Source: Entamoeba invadens IP1
Lineage: Eukaryota > Evosea > Mastigamoebida > Endamoebidae
Direction of reading: 5' to 3'
Assembly: GCF_000330505.1 (NCBI RefSeq)
Contig: NW_004440113.1
Coordinates: 2,413-29,851, forward strand
DNA length: 27,439 nucleotides
Positions 18,133 to 27,287 of this stretch are shown here, one piece after another. Below the pieces are notes generated by a model, which had not been told where the DNA came from, ran no database searches, and saw only the letters and a list, made by a program, of their open reading frames with translations. The translations under genes and the position numbers were made by a program. Position 1 is the stretch's first letter. Each line of letters opens with the position of its first letter.

Positions 18133-18924
18133 TTATGGGTTTCCTATTTCCTCTTTCTTGTTTGCCAAGAGGATTGGATATATCTTGGTGTATGCCGTGT
18201 TCAGACTTTCGTCGTCCTTAGCACCAGTCAACACAACCTTTCCGGTTGAGAAGACAAGAAGTGTTACTTTTGGTTGCGTCATTCTGAAAACAAGACCTGG
18301 GAACACCTCTGGTTCGTACTGACACATATCGGTGTTGCTGTCATACAAAGAACGGAGCGAGATTTGGAATTTGACGTCGCACGACCCGACGATGTTCTGA
18401 ACGTTGAAGTTTGAGAAACGGACCTCATTGTACCCGATTTTCTTTATGATTTTTGCGTACTTTTTTGCAGCAATCTTGCTCTCCTCAATCGATCGAGTTC
18501 CTGTGCACACAATCTTTCCAGTTTGGAAAATGAGTGCTGTTGATTTTGGACTTGATATTCTCATGATTGCGCCAGCAAAACGCTTTGGATTGTACTCGGC
18601 ATTACGCGCTTTTTGAACGATTTTACGGAGGTCAAGTTGTTGGTTGAGTTGGAATGTGGAAACGACGTTCACAATTTCTGGGTGTGTCTCGTTAGGGTTG
18701 TTTAGTCTGTCTTGAGACTCCGTTGTGGTTGAGAGTCGGTCACCGTATATCGAGGTGCCAATCTGACTCAGTTGACGGAAATCCGTGGTGCTGCCCATCA
18801 TAAAGGGCGAGAATTGTGAGTCTGGCAACGACATTGAATGTCTTTTACAATTTCTTTTTTTATTATCTCTTTGTTTCTCCAAATTTTTTGGGCTTAAATG
18901 CTTTGTCTTTCCGGGTATTGTCAT
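18133..18924 (-). CDS. TATA-box-binding protein (TBP)
   Basis: The general transcription factor that nucleates pre-initiation complexes for nuclear RNA polymerases. The C-terminal core has both symmetrical repeats. In repeat 1, NVVSTFQLNQQLDLRKI, KARNAEYNPKRFAGAIMRI and ALIFQTGKIVCTG; in repeat 2, VQNIVGSCDVKFQISL, YEPEVFPGLVFRM and LLVFSTGKVVLTGAK. All four DNA-intercalating phenylalanines (RFAGAI, LIFQTG, VFPGLV, LVFSTG) and the paired DNA-contact asparagines are present. The core is standard length and ends a few residues after YPILL. The longest frame starts at 18924 (263 residues), but ATG 18834 is the more likely start. It gives 233 residues, and the 30 codons before it are lysine-rich translation of A-rich DNA. 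The bases ahead of it (ACATTCA) resemble an initiator with a short 5' UTR. It is the only intact cellular gene here. Confidence 0.96.
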   Translation of the reverse strand: MTIPGKTKHLSPKNLEKQRDNKKRNCKRHSMSLPDSQFSPFMMGSTTDFRQLSQIGTSIYGDRLSTTTESQDRLNNPNETHPEIVNVVSTFQLNQQLDLRKIVQKARNAEYNPKRFAGAIMRISSPKSTALIFQTGKIVCTGTRSIEESKIAAKKYAKIIKKIGYNEVRFSNFNVQNIVGSCDVKFQISLRSLYDSNTDMCQYEPEVFPGLVFRMTQPKVTLLVFSTGKVVLTGAKDDESLNTAYTKIYPILLANKKEEIGNP

Positions 18925-19278
18925 TTTTATGATAAATCATACATATTATAGTTATTTTATTATTTAATGTTTATATCAAATATCATAAACTATTTCATAA
19001 TAATTTTAAACCATTTTTTTATTTAACTTATAAGGTAATAAGTAATTATTATAATTATATTATATCACTAAATTACTTGAAAAAAGTATTATAATAATAG
19101 TTCTTTTATTATTTAAAATTAACACACATTTTTAAGTAAATTATTTTATTTCAACTATATTATAAATAATAATTATTTAATGTATTATAAATAGTAGTTT
19201 TGTATTATTAATACTTATAATACAATCATATTAAAACTATAATAATATAAAAATATTCAATTATCAATATAATTATCC
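18925..19278. other. AT-rich intergenic spacer between divergent genes
   Basis: Pure A/T runs separate the TBP gene (minus) from the EF-hand locus (plus). If TBP starts at 18834, its promoter should lie just upstream of that ATG. I see no distinct motif beyond A/T runs. Confidence 0.5.
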
Positions 19279-19810
19279 CAACAACTTCCAAGCACAGAAG
19301 GAGAACCAATCACTCCAGCAGTTGTTGAACCCATCAAATAAACACCAAAACCAGAAAATCTTTCGCAGACTGTGGAAACAGTTTCCACACCAAAAAAGAC
19401 AATTCCAATCTTGAGCTCTCAAAATCCAAAACACAGAAAGGTGAAACCTCTCAAAGTTGAGATTAAAAATGTCGTAACGGCGAAACCCGGAACAAACACA
19501 AGCGAAGTGAAACCTAAGCAACAGCCGCAAATAATCCCTGAGAACTTCAAACCAATTGATGAGAAGGATTTGCATGAGTGTTTCTACTATTTTGACACAA
19601 ATGGAGACAACATGCTCACTGCAGAACAGCTCAAGTACGTTATTAGAGCTTTCGGCGTCAGCCTTGAAACCTCAAAGATGGACGAGATCATCACACAATG
19701 AAGTACCGAAAGAAAGGAATAAAAAAACGAACGGACGGTACAAACCATTTGAAGGCTTTACGAGACATGTTGGACGAGTGCCAGAAACAGGTCTACTTTT
19801 CGAAGCCTAA
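19279..19810 (+). pseudogene. EF-hand (calmodulin-like) protein, broken
   Basis: The frame runs from about 19279 (QQLPSTEGEPITPAVVEPIK), through TAA 19339-19341, to TGA 19699-19701. The part after the stop has a Pro-, Lys- and Thr-rich linker (TPKPENLSQ, KKTIPILSSQNPKHRKVKPL), then an EF-hand. Its helix is DLHECFYYF, its loop (from 19594) DTNGDNMLTAEQ, and its exit helix LKYVIRAFGV. The calcium ligands at loop positions 1, 3 and 5 (D, N, D) are normal, but position 12 is Q instead of E, which weakens calcium binding. After the TGA, other frames stay open (NKKTNGRYKPFEGF; LKALRDMLDECQKQ), so a frameshift near 19690 cut off the second half. There is no ATG at the start of the frame. The 1.1-kb MITE begins 30 bp downstream and may have truncated the gene. 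Confidence 0.6.
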
Positions 19811-19839
19811 AAAAGTGAATGTTAAAAATAATTATTATA

Positions 19840-20965
19840 CAGTGGCAATATTTAAGTACTTAATTTGGAATAAACCCACTTAAGTGAGTAAATTTTGGTT
19901 TTATTTTTGGAAATAACAAAAAATTAGAAAAAACTGATATTATGTTATAAGACAAAAACATTTTAATAATAACAAATTATTTTTTATTAAAAATAACATT
20001 TTAATAACATTTTAATAACAAAAAAACAAAAAAGAAAAAATAATTAATTACAATTTTTTTCATGACATTTGCAAAACTTGGGCTATATGTTGATTTGTTC
20101 TGGTGAAGACTTTATGATTTTTAAGTCCTTTTCAAGTTTAAACATTTTTAATGCTTTGAGTGGAAAACTTGTCGAATCCAGAATCCATTTGGTATTTGAC
20201 CAAAAAGTGTACGATTTTTACCTTTTTGTGTAAAAACCCACATTTTACGATTTACACAAAATGTAACTTATTTTTTGATCCAAATGTTTCTTTAAAACAG
20301 TTTTCAACAAAAGCTCAAAAGTTTAATTTAAAAATACCGACTTTGAAGTTTATAAATTAAAAAATAATAAATTCAATTTCAATCCAAAAAATTCAATTCT
20401 TCGTATTATCCCATTTTTTCTCTTATTGTTCCTTAAATGTTAAATGTTTGTTATTGTTATTGATTGAATTCTCGTCTTTTATATTCATTCGTTTATTTTT
20501 TTATATTTCTATCATCTTCTTTTGAATCTTAACAACAACTGTTATGAAATATTTTTTAATGTTATTTGTTAAAAACAATCATTGAAATAATGTGCACAAA
20601 AAAGACCACAAATCCAATCCGGCTTTTATTTTCAAGCTAGTCCATTGTGTTCATTATTGTTCTTATTTCACTTTTTGAACCTTTTTTGAGTTTCTTTTTG
20701 TCAAAAGAAAATACTTTTCAAAACGAATTTTGTAAAAAACAAAAGCTATATTTTAAGTTTATTTTAATTAAAATAAAAAACCATTTCAAATAATTTTTTT
20801 CTTCTCGAGCAAAATTGACTTTTTTCTCAAAAAACAAAGAAAAGACCCAATCCAACCCATTTTTCTATTTATAAATGGTGGTACTTAAGTTTTTTCTATT
20901 TTTGCTTAAAGTTCAACCAAAGTTTCACAAAATTTACTCACTTAAGTGGGTTTATTCCACTACTG
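19840..20965. mobile_element. Tc1/mariner-type MITE (1.1 kb) at a TA site
   Basis: The right end reads ...GGGTTTATTCCACTACTG (20965) followed by TA. The left end begins CAGTGG (19840) after TA 19838-19839. A 31-bp perfect inverted repeat, GGAATAAACCCACTTAAGTG plus AGTAAATTTTG, lies at 19867 and, inverted, ends at 20958. On the left it is separated from the terminal CAGT by about 20 extra bases. CAGT ends and TA duplication are those of Tc1/mariner elements. The interior is A/T-rich; a 66-codon frame at 20160-20360 has no transposase motif. It sits directly behind the broken EF-hand gene. Confidence 0.75.
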
Positions 20966-21032
20966 TATTTGATATTTCTACTGAATTGTTGCAATTTATT
21001 GGAAGACAACGTTAAGATTGTAATCCTTTTAA

Positions 21033-21173
21033 AATGAATTAACATTTATATATACAACATCTTCATCAAAGAATAAAAATAATTTAGATAATTATTTGAT
21101 TAAAGCCGAGAAGTTTATTGAAAATTATAATAGATTAGATTTAGAAGTTAACACGTATAAAACCGAAACATGA
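21033..21173 (+). other. Short coding-like remnant
   Basis: A 45-codon stop-free frame without ATG (TTSSSKNKNNLDNYLIKAEK then FIENYNRLDLEVNT) ends at TGA 21171-21173. The amino-acid mix is more protein-like than most translations of the surrounding A/T. It may be the far flank of whatever the 19840-20965 MITE landed in. It is too short to assign. Confidence 0.2.
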
Positions 21174-21264
21174 AAAAATAAGTTTTTCTTTTACCAAATA
21201 ACAATTTTGCCAATAAATAGTTTTTAATAAAATAATTTTTGTGTGATTTTTCGGAATTGATTAA

Positions 21265-22225
21265 CTCGCCGACGTACCTAATCCCCAACAAACCAATACT
21301 GTTAAAAAGAGCAGTGTTTTTGTTTTTTGAAAAAAATTATATTATACAGTGTAGTTCAATTATAGTAAAATCAAAATGGAATAACGAGTTCAAATCGTGA
21401 ACTAAAAAACAAATAAAATGTGAAAAAAATGAAAAAAAATATAAAATTTCATGACAAAAAAGTTAAAAATGGCAAAATAAAAATAATGGTAAAATGCAAT
21501 AACATTTATTCTAAAACAGATAAATATGTTTTTTATACACTAAACAAAAAACTGTTGGTTTTGAGTTGAAATGAAATACAAATTGCAAAAGTAACATCAA
21601 TACATCAGTGATAATTAAAAAAACAGACAAAATTTTTGTACACACAACAGTCTTTATAAAAAATATAAACTTTTCAAAAAACCCATTTCATTAACTGTGT
21701 ATTTTTTCAGACAGTACGATGTAGCAAAATTTTTGACTGTTTTTTCTGTTTATAATATATTTTTATCATCTTTTGGTATTTACAATAAAGTGAGTAATCT
21801 TTTGAAGAGTTTTTATCAAAAGAAATTAAAATATAACAAGCAATCATTAAAAACAGTTTTTAGTGTCAAATATATTATTGTTTTTATAACAATTACCCTC
21901 CATTACATATAATCCACACATTTTTTTATATTGTTGTCTGACTTTTTGTATAATACATGGACTGTTTAACCAATTGTTTGTTAACTACTTATGACAAGTT
22001 GATGTATACAGTTACTTATTTTAATTATCTATTGAAAAGAGTGTTTAAAATGAATAAGGAAAACCATAACTATATTTTTAATTTTTCAAACAACAAAAAA
22101 CCAAACTTCTTTGTTTATCAATGCTATTTTATTGATTTATTTGGTGTATATTTTTATTTTTTGTTGTTTTTTACATTATGAGTAATTTAGCTTTTTATTG
22201 TCAATTAAAATTTTTAAATTTTTAA

Positions 22226-22318
<93 letters not shown>

Positions 22319-23517
22319 TATATTCGGGTTGCTTAATAATCAATTGCAGAAACATCACTGTCTGTAAAAGCGATGTATAATGAATTCGTTTTATCGTTAT
22401 ATTATTTAACAACTATTTCGACTCATCATTTTCACTATAACACAGAAGCGTGTTACTTATTGTTAATATCAACTATTGTTATCAATTTGCGTCATTCGGT
22501 GAACATAATTAATTATGTTTTTTCTTGTTACCACTATTATTATTTGTTTGTTTTATCAAACACAAAATAGCAATTATCACGTAAGTTATGTGTGCTTTTT
22601 ATCATCATTGTTATTAGATTTTATGAATATTTTTCTTGGAGTTGGCAAAAAAGTCTGTCTCGATAAGATTAACTATATTTTATTATAAATAACCATTTTT
22701 ATTGGTTATTATTTGTATTTTTATATTATTAAAATTTATATAACTTTCGAGCAGGACACAAATTCAATTTAGATATTAAAACATTTTTTTGAAATTAAAT
22801 ACAAAAATTGAATATTTAAAAACTATAAGTTATTACCATAATCAATCTCAGTTGATTTTACACAATGACACTTCACATAGAGATTGATTCAACTCATGGC
22901 TGGATTGAATGAGTGACATTTTTAAATATTCGCTGCGTTTTTGGGGTTTCTTTAATATATTTAAAAGTCAAAATTTGTTGTTATAAATTAATTGTTTCAA
23001 AATGCTACATTTAAATTTTTTATTGTTGAATTGTGTTGTACTTATTAAATAATAAATCAAATGATTAGTTTGATAATTTTTAAATTCGCTTTCTTTTAAA
23101 CTTACTAAACATTATTTTCAATTTTAAAAACAAACATCAAGTGGTCGCAATTGACTGTTTATGGGGTAATACAACCACAACAACAAAACTGTGTTGTGTA
23201 TCCGAAACGTCATTTTTATTAACGGGAATATTAAAAAATTCAACCATTGTTTGGTTTTACAAGTATTTTTAATTATTTTTTTAATTAATGTTTTTAAAAT
23301 GATACAAAATGTTTTTTTATTTATAACAATAAATAAATGCACAAAACGATTATTTGGTATGAAAAATAAAAATAATTCCATTATGATAATTTTATATTAT
23401 TTGTTTTTATCTATTTTTTCAGGAAAATCACCTAATAATATTTCAAAATTATTTAACCAGTTTTGGGACAATTGTTAAAAAAACTGTTAAAAAGAGAATT
23501 ATTGGGTTGTCGGCGAG
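21265..23517. mobile_element. 2.25-kb element flanked by TTAA with CTCGCCGAC ends
   Basis: TTAACTCGCCGAC (21261-21273) and its complement GTCGGCGAGTTAA (23509-23521) face each other. If the TTAA belongs to the host site, the element starts CTCGCCGAC and ends GTCGGCGAG. TTAA duplication is the mark of piggyBac- and Kolobok-type elements. Next to the ends the word ACTGTTAAAAAGAG occurs in both subterminal regions in the same orientation (21298 and 23483). No piggyBac transposase motif is visible. The open frames inside (21697-21912, 21957-22181, 23191-23478) are F-, I-, L-, Y- and N-rich and I do not call them genes. A long (TTA)n tract is inside. Confidence 0.6.
22226..22318 (+). repeat. (ATT)n microsatellite
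   Basis: About 31 uninterrupted copies of ATT/TTA inside the TTAA-flanked element. Translation gives only poly-Tyr or similar. It is similar in unit to the tract at 15521-15591. Confidence 0.95.
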
Positions 23518-23584
23518 TTAATTCAATTAATCAATATTTGGTAATAGTTTTATTTTAGTTTTTTGTGTTTATATTATTAAAAGT

Positions 23585-23638
23585 ATGGAATGTGAACAAC
23601 CTGAAGAACTAAAATATTTTTCAAGTGATGAATTATGA
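23585..23638 (+). other. Tiny ORF with a gene-start look
   Basis: ATG 23585 opens MECEQPEELKYFSSDEL, ending at TGA 23636-23638, after which the frame continues NTFFIETQKQ before TAA. It resembles the acidic N terminus of a protein cut off by decay. It lies between the TTAA element and the 3' end of the minus-strand hAT gene. There is not enough to assign a function; nothing else is visible between 23522 and 23766. Confidence 0.2.
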
Positions 23639-23766
23639 AACACGTTTTTTATTGAAACTCAAAAACAATAACATTTTCGATATTGGTTTTTAATAATAAT
23701 GTTATATTCGTATTTATCAAACTTTTTAATAAAACTAAAACTAAAATAATAATATAAAAACCATAG

Positions 23767-24192
23767 TTACATAAAAGAATGCCTTTGTTGTGTCATTTTT
23801 AAAAATTTAACTGATAATCTAACATCTGTTGTTTTTACATCCATATTGGCACTGCTTGCATAACGATAAAACGAAAACAATGATTCAACTGCAGAAGATG
23901 TTGGTATCAGGCTAACAATTAGAAAAACCAGTTTGGACAAATTGGTAAAATGTTTGTTACCAAATAATTGTAATGCACCAAGGAGGCAAAACTTGCACAT
24001 ATTCTTTTGTGTATATTCAATAATAAATTTGTCAACTTCATTTTTATGTTTATCAATAAGAGCTTTCAACTCAGTAATTTCTGTATCTAAATATTTAATT
24101 GGATTTTTAAATGTTATAATACCATTTTTATAATATTTTTCTGGAAAGTTATAATATTCCAAGTGTTTGTTAAAATCTTGGTATTTGTCCAA
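23767..24192 (-). pseudogene. hAT transposase 2, C-terminal dimerisation piece
   Basis: 141 codons. FTNLSKLVFLIVSLIPTSSA followed by VESLFSFYRYASS is the hAT dimerisation block; the E of AVESLFS (codon about 103) is the third catalytic residue. It starts on a non-ATG codon because a TGA lies about 12 codons upstream in frame (KFKADP stop NLSSVKVE). Confidence 0.8.
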
Positions 24193-24650
24193 CTCAACTT
24201 TTACTGAAGATAAATTTCAAGGATCAGCCTTAAATTTAACACGTGTTGAATTGCAGAATCTGATGTTAAGCTCATTGACAAATTTAAGAAGTATAGTTCG
24301 ACAAGATGTAACAAATGTGTCTGGAGCTTTGAATGACAGGAATCTATTAACTGACTTGAAAGACGAAAAAAACTCCATTCGTTATGTCTGTTATTCTTTC
24401 GTTGAGATTTGTAATCAAATTAATAACACGAATATATTCTTCGTGAATTAACCCAAATTTTTGCTGCATTTTGTCACAACAATTTTTTTAAAAATTTTAG
24501 AATATCGTAAAAAGCCCAAATATCTTAAAAACAGAGGGTCTTATACATTGAAAAAGTATATTTTTCTTCCTAAAAATTCATAGTAATTTACATCTTCTTT
24601 AGCAACATTTTTGTTGTTACTAATTAATTGACTTGTTTTGTACTGTTCGA

Positions 24651-25079
24651 TTAGTATATTTTTAATCTTTTTGTTAATTCCCAGTTCTTTAAAAAATACA
24701 TCATAGTCTCTAAAATTGTTATCAACTTTTCCACTATCAATTCATGGTAAAACCAACGAGTATTACTCAATGTTGGTATATGTAAATGGTTCTTTTCTTT
24801 CCCACGAACACCCCAATACATATTCCATTGTGTAATGGTCACATCATTACTTATAATTGTTGAAATCTCTAATAATACATTTCCATCATTTGTATTCCAT
24901 AAAAATTCTTCGGCGACATTAAGACGGTGACAGAGGCAATAATGTGACATAAAAGTAGTTGAGACCAAACTGTCTGATGACTCTATGATTACATCCCCTA
25001 AACTCTTTTTCACTTTTTTCTTTTTGCTGATCCTATTAAAGATGCCACTCCACCTTTCCATTTTAACATTTGATTGCAC
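24651..25079 (-). pseudogene. hAT transposase 2, CHRLN piece
   Basis: 142 codons holding YCLCHRLNVAEEFLW and TLSNTRWFYHELIVEKLITI, the conserved blocks that follow the second Asp in hAT enzymes. The first 25 codons are out of frame: the true continuation there reads CDGCNQMLKWKGG. It ends at 24651 while a neighbouring frame continues (ILIEQYKTSQLISNN...DVNYYEFLGRKIYFF). Confidence 0.7.
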
Positions 25080-25103
25080 CCATCACAAGTATAAAAACGC
25101 ACT

Positions 25104-25700
25104 TTAAAAGTGGAGCATTAAACGAATCAAGTGCATTAAGAACCCATTTTGAAATGTTTGCTGCAGTTGTTTTTTCAAACAATTCACCCAATACCAACTT
25201 TTCTGTACAATCACAAAATTGTCTAGACTGAATCGACACACAAGTCCGATAATCTTTTTTCCATTTTTATGTGTTGAGTCTATTGCAATTCCATAATACA
25301 CACACATCTGAAATAATTGGATAATAACTTCTTTGTCCTCTTTTCCTAACAGCGAAATCACTTTTAGATTAGTTCTATGACTAATATGAATTCGAGATGA
25401 TAGTTCCAATTGACTTTTTTCGTCCAAAAATAGATATATGAATACGTCTACTATTTCAGCAACAACATGATTCTGACTTTGTAACATCCCAACACTGTTT
25501 TCCAGGGTGCTAACAATTAAAGTAAATATCTTACTTTTGATGTTGATAACTGAAGATTGTTCTTTTATTGTTTTTGGTGTTTGATCAATAAAAATACTGA
25601 CTAATTTCTTGGATATATTTAAAGCTTTCATATTTGATGACAATAATTTGGTCATTTCTCTTGTTAATTTGTTATACAACTTTTGTGTGTTTTGTGACAT
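25104..25700 (-). pseudogene. hAT transposase 2, core piece with first catalytic Asp
   Basis: 198 codons, largely helical up to residue about 130, then the beta-strand with the first Asp (VYYGIAIDSTHKNG). VQKSWYWVNCLKKQLQQTF and FLMHLIRLML close the piece. In an adjacent frame the end reads DSFNAPLLK, a better match to hAT sequence, so the frame is already shifted before 25104. Confidence 0.65.
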
Positions 25701-26049
25701 GTAAATTTTTATTTACATCACCATTGTTGTTAAACGTTTCTTCGTCTTTTTTAATAATTTCATTTTTTAAAGATTCTTCGCATTCCATTGAAATTGTGTT
25801 GTTAATGTTTGGTCCATCCATTTTTGTTTGACATTGAGTGTTGATGACACAATCCGTTCCAGATAAAACTTCTTTATTATTAAACATTGAAATGATGTTA
25901 TTATTACTCATTTTTTCGATTTGTGGATTGCCCTCTTTTTCACTTTCATCTTTTGCTTCACAATCACAATCAATTTCAGTCATTTTGTTAAACTCATCAA
26001 CACTTATAAATTCATATTTATCAAACGTTTGATTCACCGCAGTGCTCAA
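25672..26049 (-). pseudogene. hAT transposase 2, acidic spacer piece
   Basis: Asp-, Glu- and Asn-rich linker (EIDCDCEAKDESEKEGN...) as often found between the finger and catalytic core of hAT enzymes. It has no ATG tied to a real start. It overlaps the next piece in another frame at 25672-25700, which marks the frameshift. Confidence 0.5.
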
Positions 26050-26057
26050 AGTATTTA

Positions 26058-26411
26058 TTAATGTGTTTTTTCTAAAACAAGAGTACTCTTAATAATAGTT
26101 TTTCTGGGTCGAGAATGTATCGTTTTATTTAAATAGATATCAATCGATTTCTGAGCTTCTTCAATGTAGAGTTGTTTTCTTGCTGCAAAGTCTTCTTCAA
26201 ACACTTTCAACTTGGGTTGACTATAATATACACATGATTTATAATAAATTAAATTGCAATTTTTACCAAAACATCTCGAACAAAATGGACAGTAATATAC
26301 AAAACCATGAGTAGTGTAGACCGGTACGGTTTTGTATTTGATAATGTTCTTTCTAAAGTTATTTTCTCGTCTGTTGTTTGTATCTCTTTTTTGTTTAACA
26401 GGCTTTTCCAT
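26058..26411 (-). pseudogene. hAT transposase 2, N-terminal zinc-finger piece
   Basis: 117 codons from ATG 26411. The start is very basic (KPVKQKRDTNNRRENNFRKN). The motif CPFCSRCFGKNC with a further Cys pair downstream (YKSCVYY) is probably the DNA-binding finger, though not a canonical BED pattern. Helical KVFEEDFAARKQLYIEEAQK follows. The frame ends at 26058 and the protein resumes in another frame (TLSTAVNQTFDKYEF). Confidence 0.6.
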
Positions 26412-27067
26412 TTACTACTTTGTGTTTTTAAGTTTTAATTTTGATTTTTCAAAACCAAATCTATTCATATGTTTACTATAAAATTATGGTTTTTATTAAC
26501 AACTTAAGAAGGGTTTTTGTATTTTTTAACATAAAATACTTGTTTATTTTGATAAAACAAACAGAAATTTTTCACAATAAAAAAACAATTTTTTTTTCAA
26601 TCAAATCGATCATTTTTTGATTTTTTAACTTGAAAATTGTTAACTCACCCTTTATGGGATTAATTTGATGAACCCTGCCGATAATCTATGATCAAATAAA
26701 AATATAAAACCAATTATGTGAATTTGTTTTATTGAAAATAATATTTTTTTAAAAAAATGCCTTTCATAAAGAATTGAATTTTAATTCTTTGTACATAAAA
26801 TAAAATATTTATCATTTATATGTAAGCATGGTTCACCAAAGACAAACAATATGCAGTAGATTTTTTTTATTATTTACCATTTCAGAAGCTACAAAAATAA
26901 TTTGAAAAAGAAAGGATGGGAAAAAAATATTCTCATTTTTAATAAAAAAAACTATGAGTTAAATATCTATTTTTAAATTTATTTACAGAATATATATCAA
27001 ATTGTTTTTCATTAACTTATCATTAACAAGATTAAACAACATAAATACACAATATAAAATGTGAGTA
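26412..27067. other. AT-rich gene-less stretch
   Basis: No gene. 26580-26700 is less AT-rich and includes AAATCGATCATTTTTTGATT, and TTAACTCACCCTTTATGGGA at 26640, which partly resembles the TTAACTCGCC ends of the TTAA-flanked element. AACCCTGCCG follows at about 26672. It may be the edge of another element, but no partner end was found within the window. Confidence 0.4.
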
Positions 27068-27287
27068 CAGTCAAAGGTGTCTATTTGTCGTAAATGAGTT
27101 AATTTTGTAGAAAACTCTTTTTAATATTGAAAATTGTTTTTTATAAAAAATTTAGTTTTTAATTCAACAAAAGTTACAGATTAGAGAACAAAATATTTAA
27201 TTGTCGTACACCAAAATGATTGGCCAGTTGTGCGACAATTAAGCAACTTCGACAATTATAATTACGACAATTAGACACCTTTGACTG
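27068..27287 (+). mobile_element. pogo-like MITE, copy 2, complete (220 bp)
   Basis: Starts CAGTCAAAGGTGTCTATTTG, ends with the complement of CAGTCAAAGGTGTCTAATTG, and is flanked by TA on both sides (27066-27067 and 27288-27289). Inverted repeats of about 25 bp carry one mismatch. One half carries three TAATTGTCG-type words, which may be transposase-binding repeats. It is nearly identical to 8657-8864 in the opposite orientation, so the family moved recently. A 60-codon minus-strand frame crossing its right end is read from these repeats and is not a gene. Confidence 0.9.

Larger units (their letters stand above)
23767..26411 (-). pseudogene. hAT-family transposase gene 2, multiply frameshifted
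   Basis: A second hAT transposase, on the minus strand and only distantly like the first. From ATG 26411: a basic segment with a Cys-rich finger (YYCPFCSRCFGKNC), then after a frameshift an acidic spacer (26049-25672). Another slip near 25690 leads to 25700-25104, with the first catalytic Asp in YYGIAIDSTHKNGKKIIGL (residue about 141). In another frame comes YTCDGCNQMLKWKGGVASLI, the DGASNM-type second Asp block (about 25090-25030). Then the 25079-24651 piece has CHRLNVAEEF and TRWFYHELIVEKLI. Further broken frames with LLKFVNELNIRFCN (about 24280) lead into the C-terminal dimerisation piece 24192-23767 (LIPTSSAVESLFSFYRYASS). Several frameshifts and stops (a TGA near 24215) inactivate it. 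Terminal repeats were not found. Confidence 0.85.

Noticed and set aside
11404..19341. Alternative genetic code with TAA and TAG read as glutamine
   Set aside because: The intact TBP gene and the 223-residue gene end on TAA at natural C termini and use CAA/CAG for Gln inside. The broken genes also contain TGA stops and true frameshifts, so decay under the standard code is simpler.
22198..22380. Open frame with a long tyrosine run
   Set aside because: Again it is only a translation of the microsatellite inside the TTAA-flanked element.
21697..23478. piggyBac transposase inside the TTAA-flanked element
   Set aside because: The three open frames there have no DDD motif, no Cys-rich tail and no length fitting a transposase, so the element is treated as non-autonomous.
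23755..26500. ATAAAAACCATA inverted pair as terminal repeats of hAT gene 2
   Set aside because: The left copy overlaps the stop-codon area of the transposase and the match is only about 12 A/T-rich bases; no 8-bp duplication is seen.
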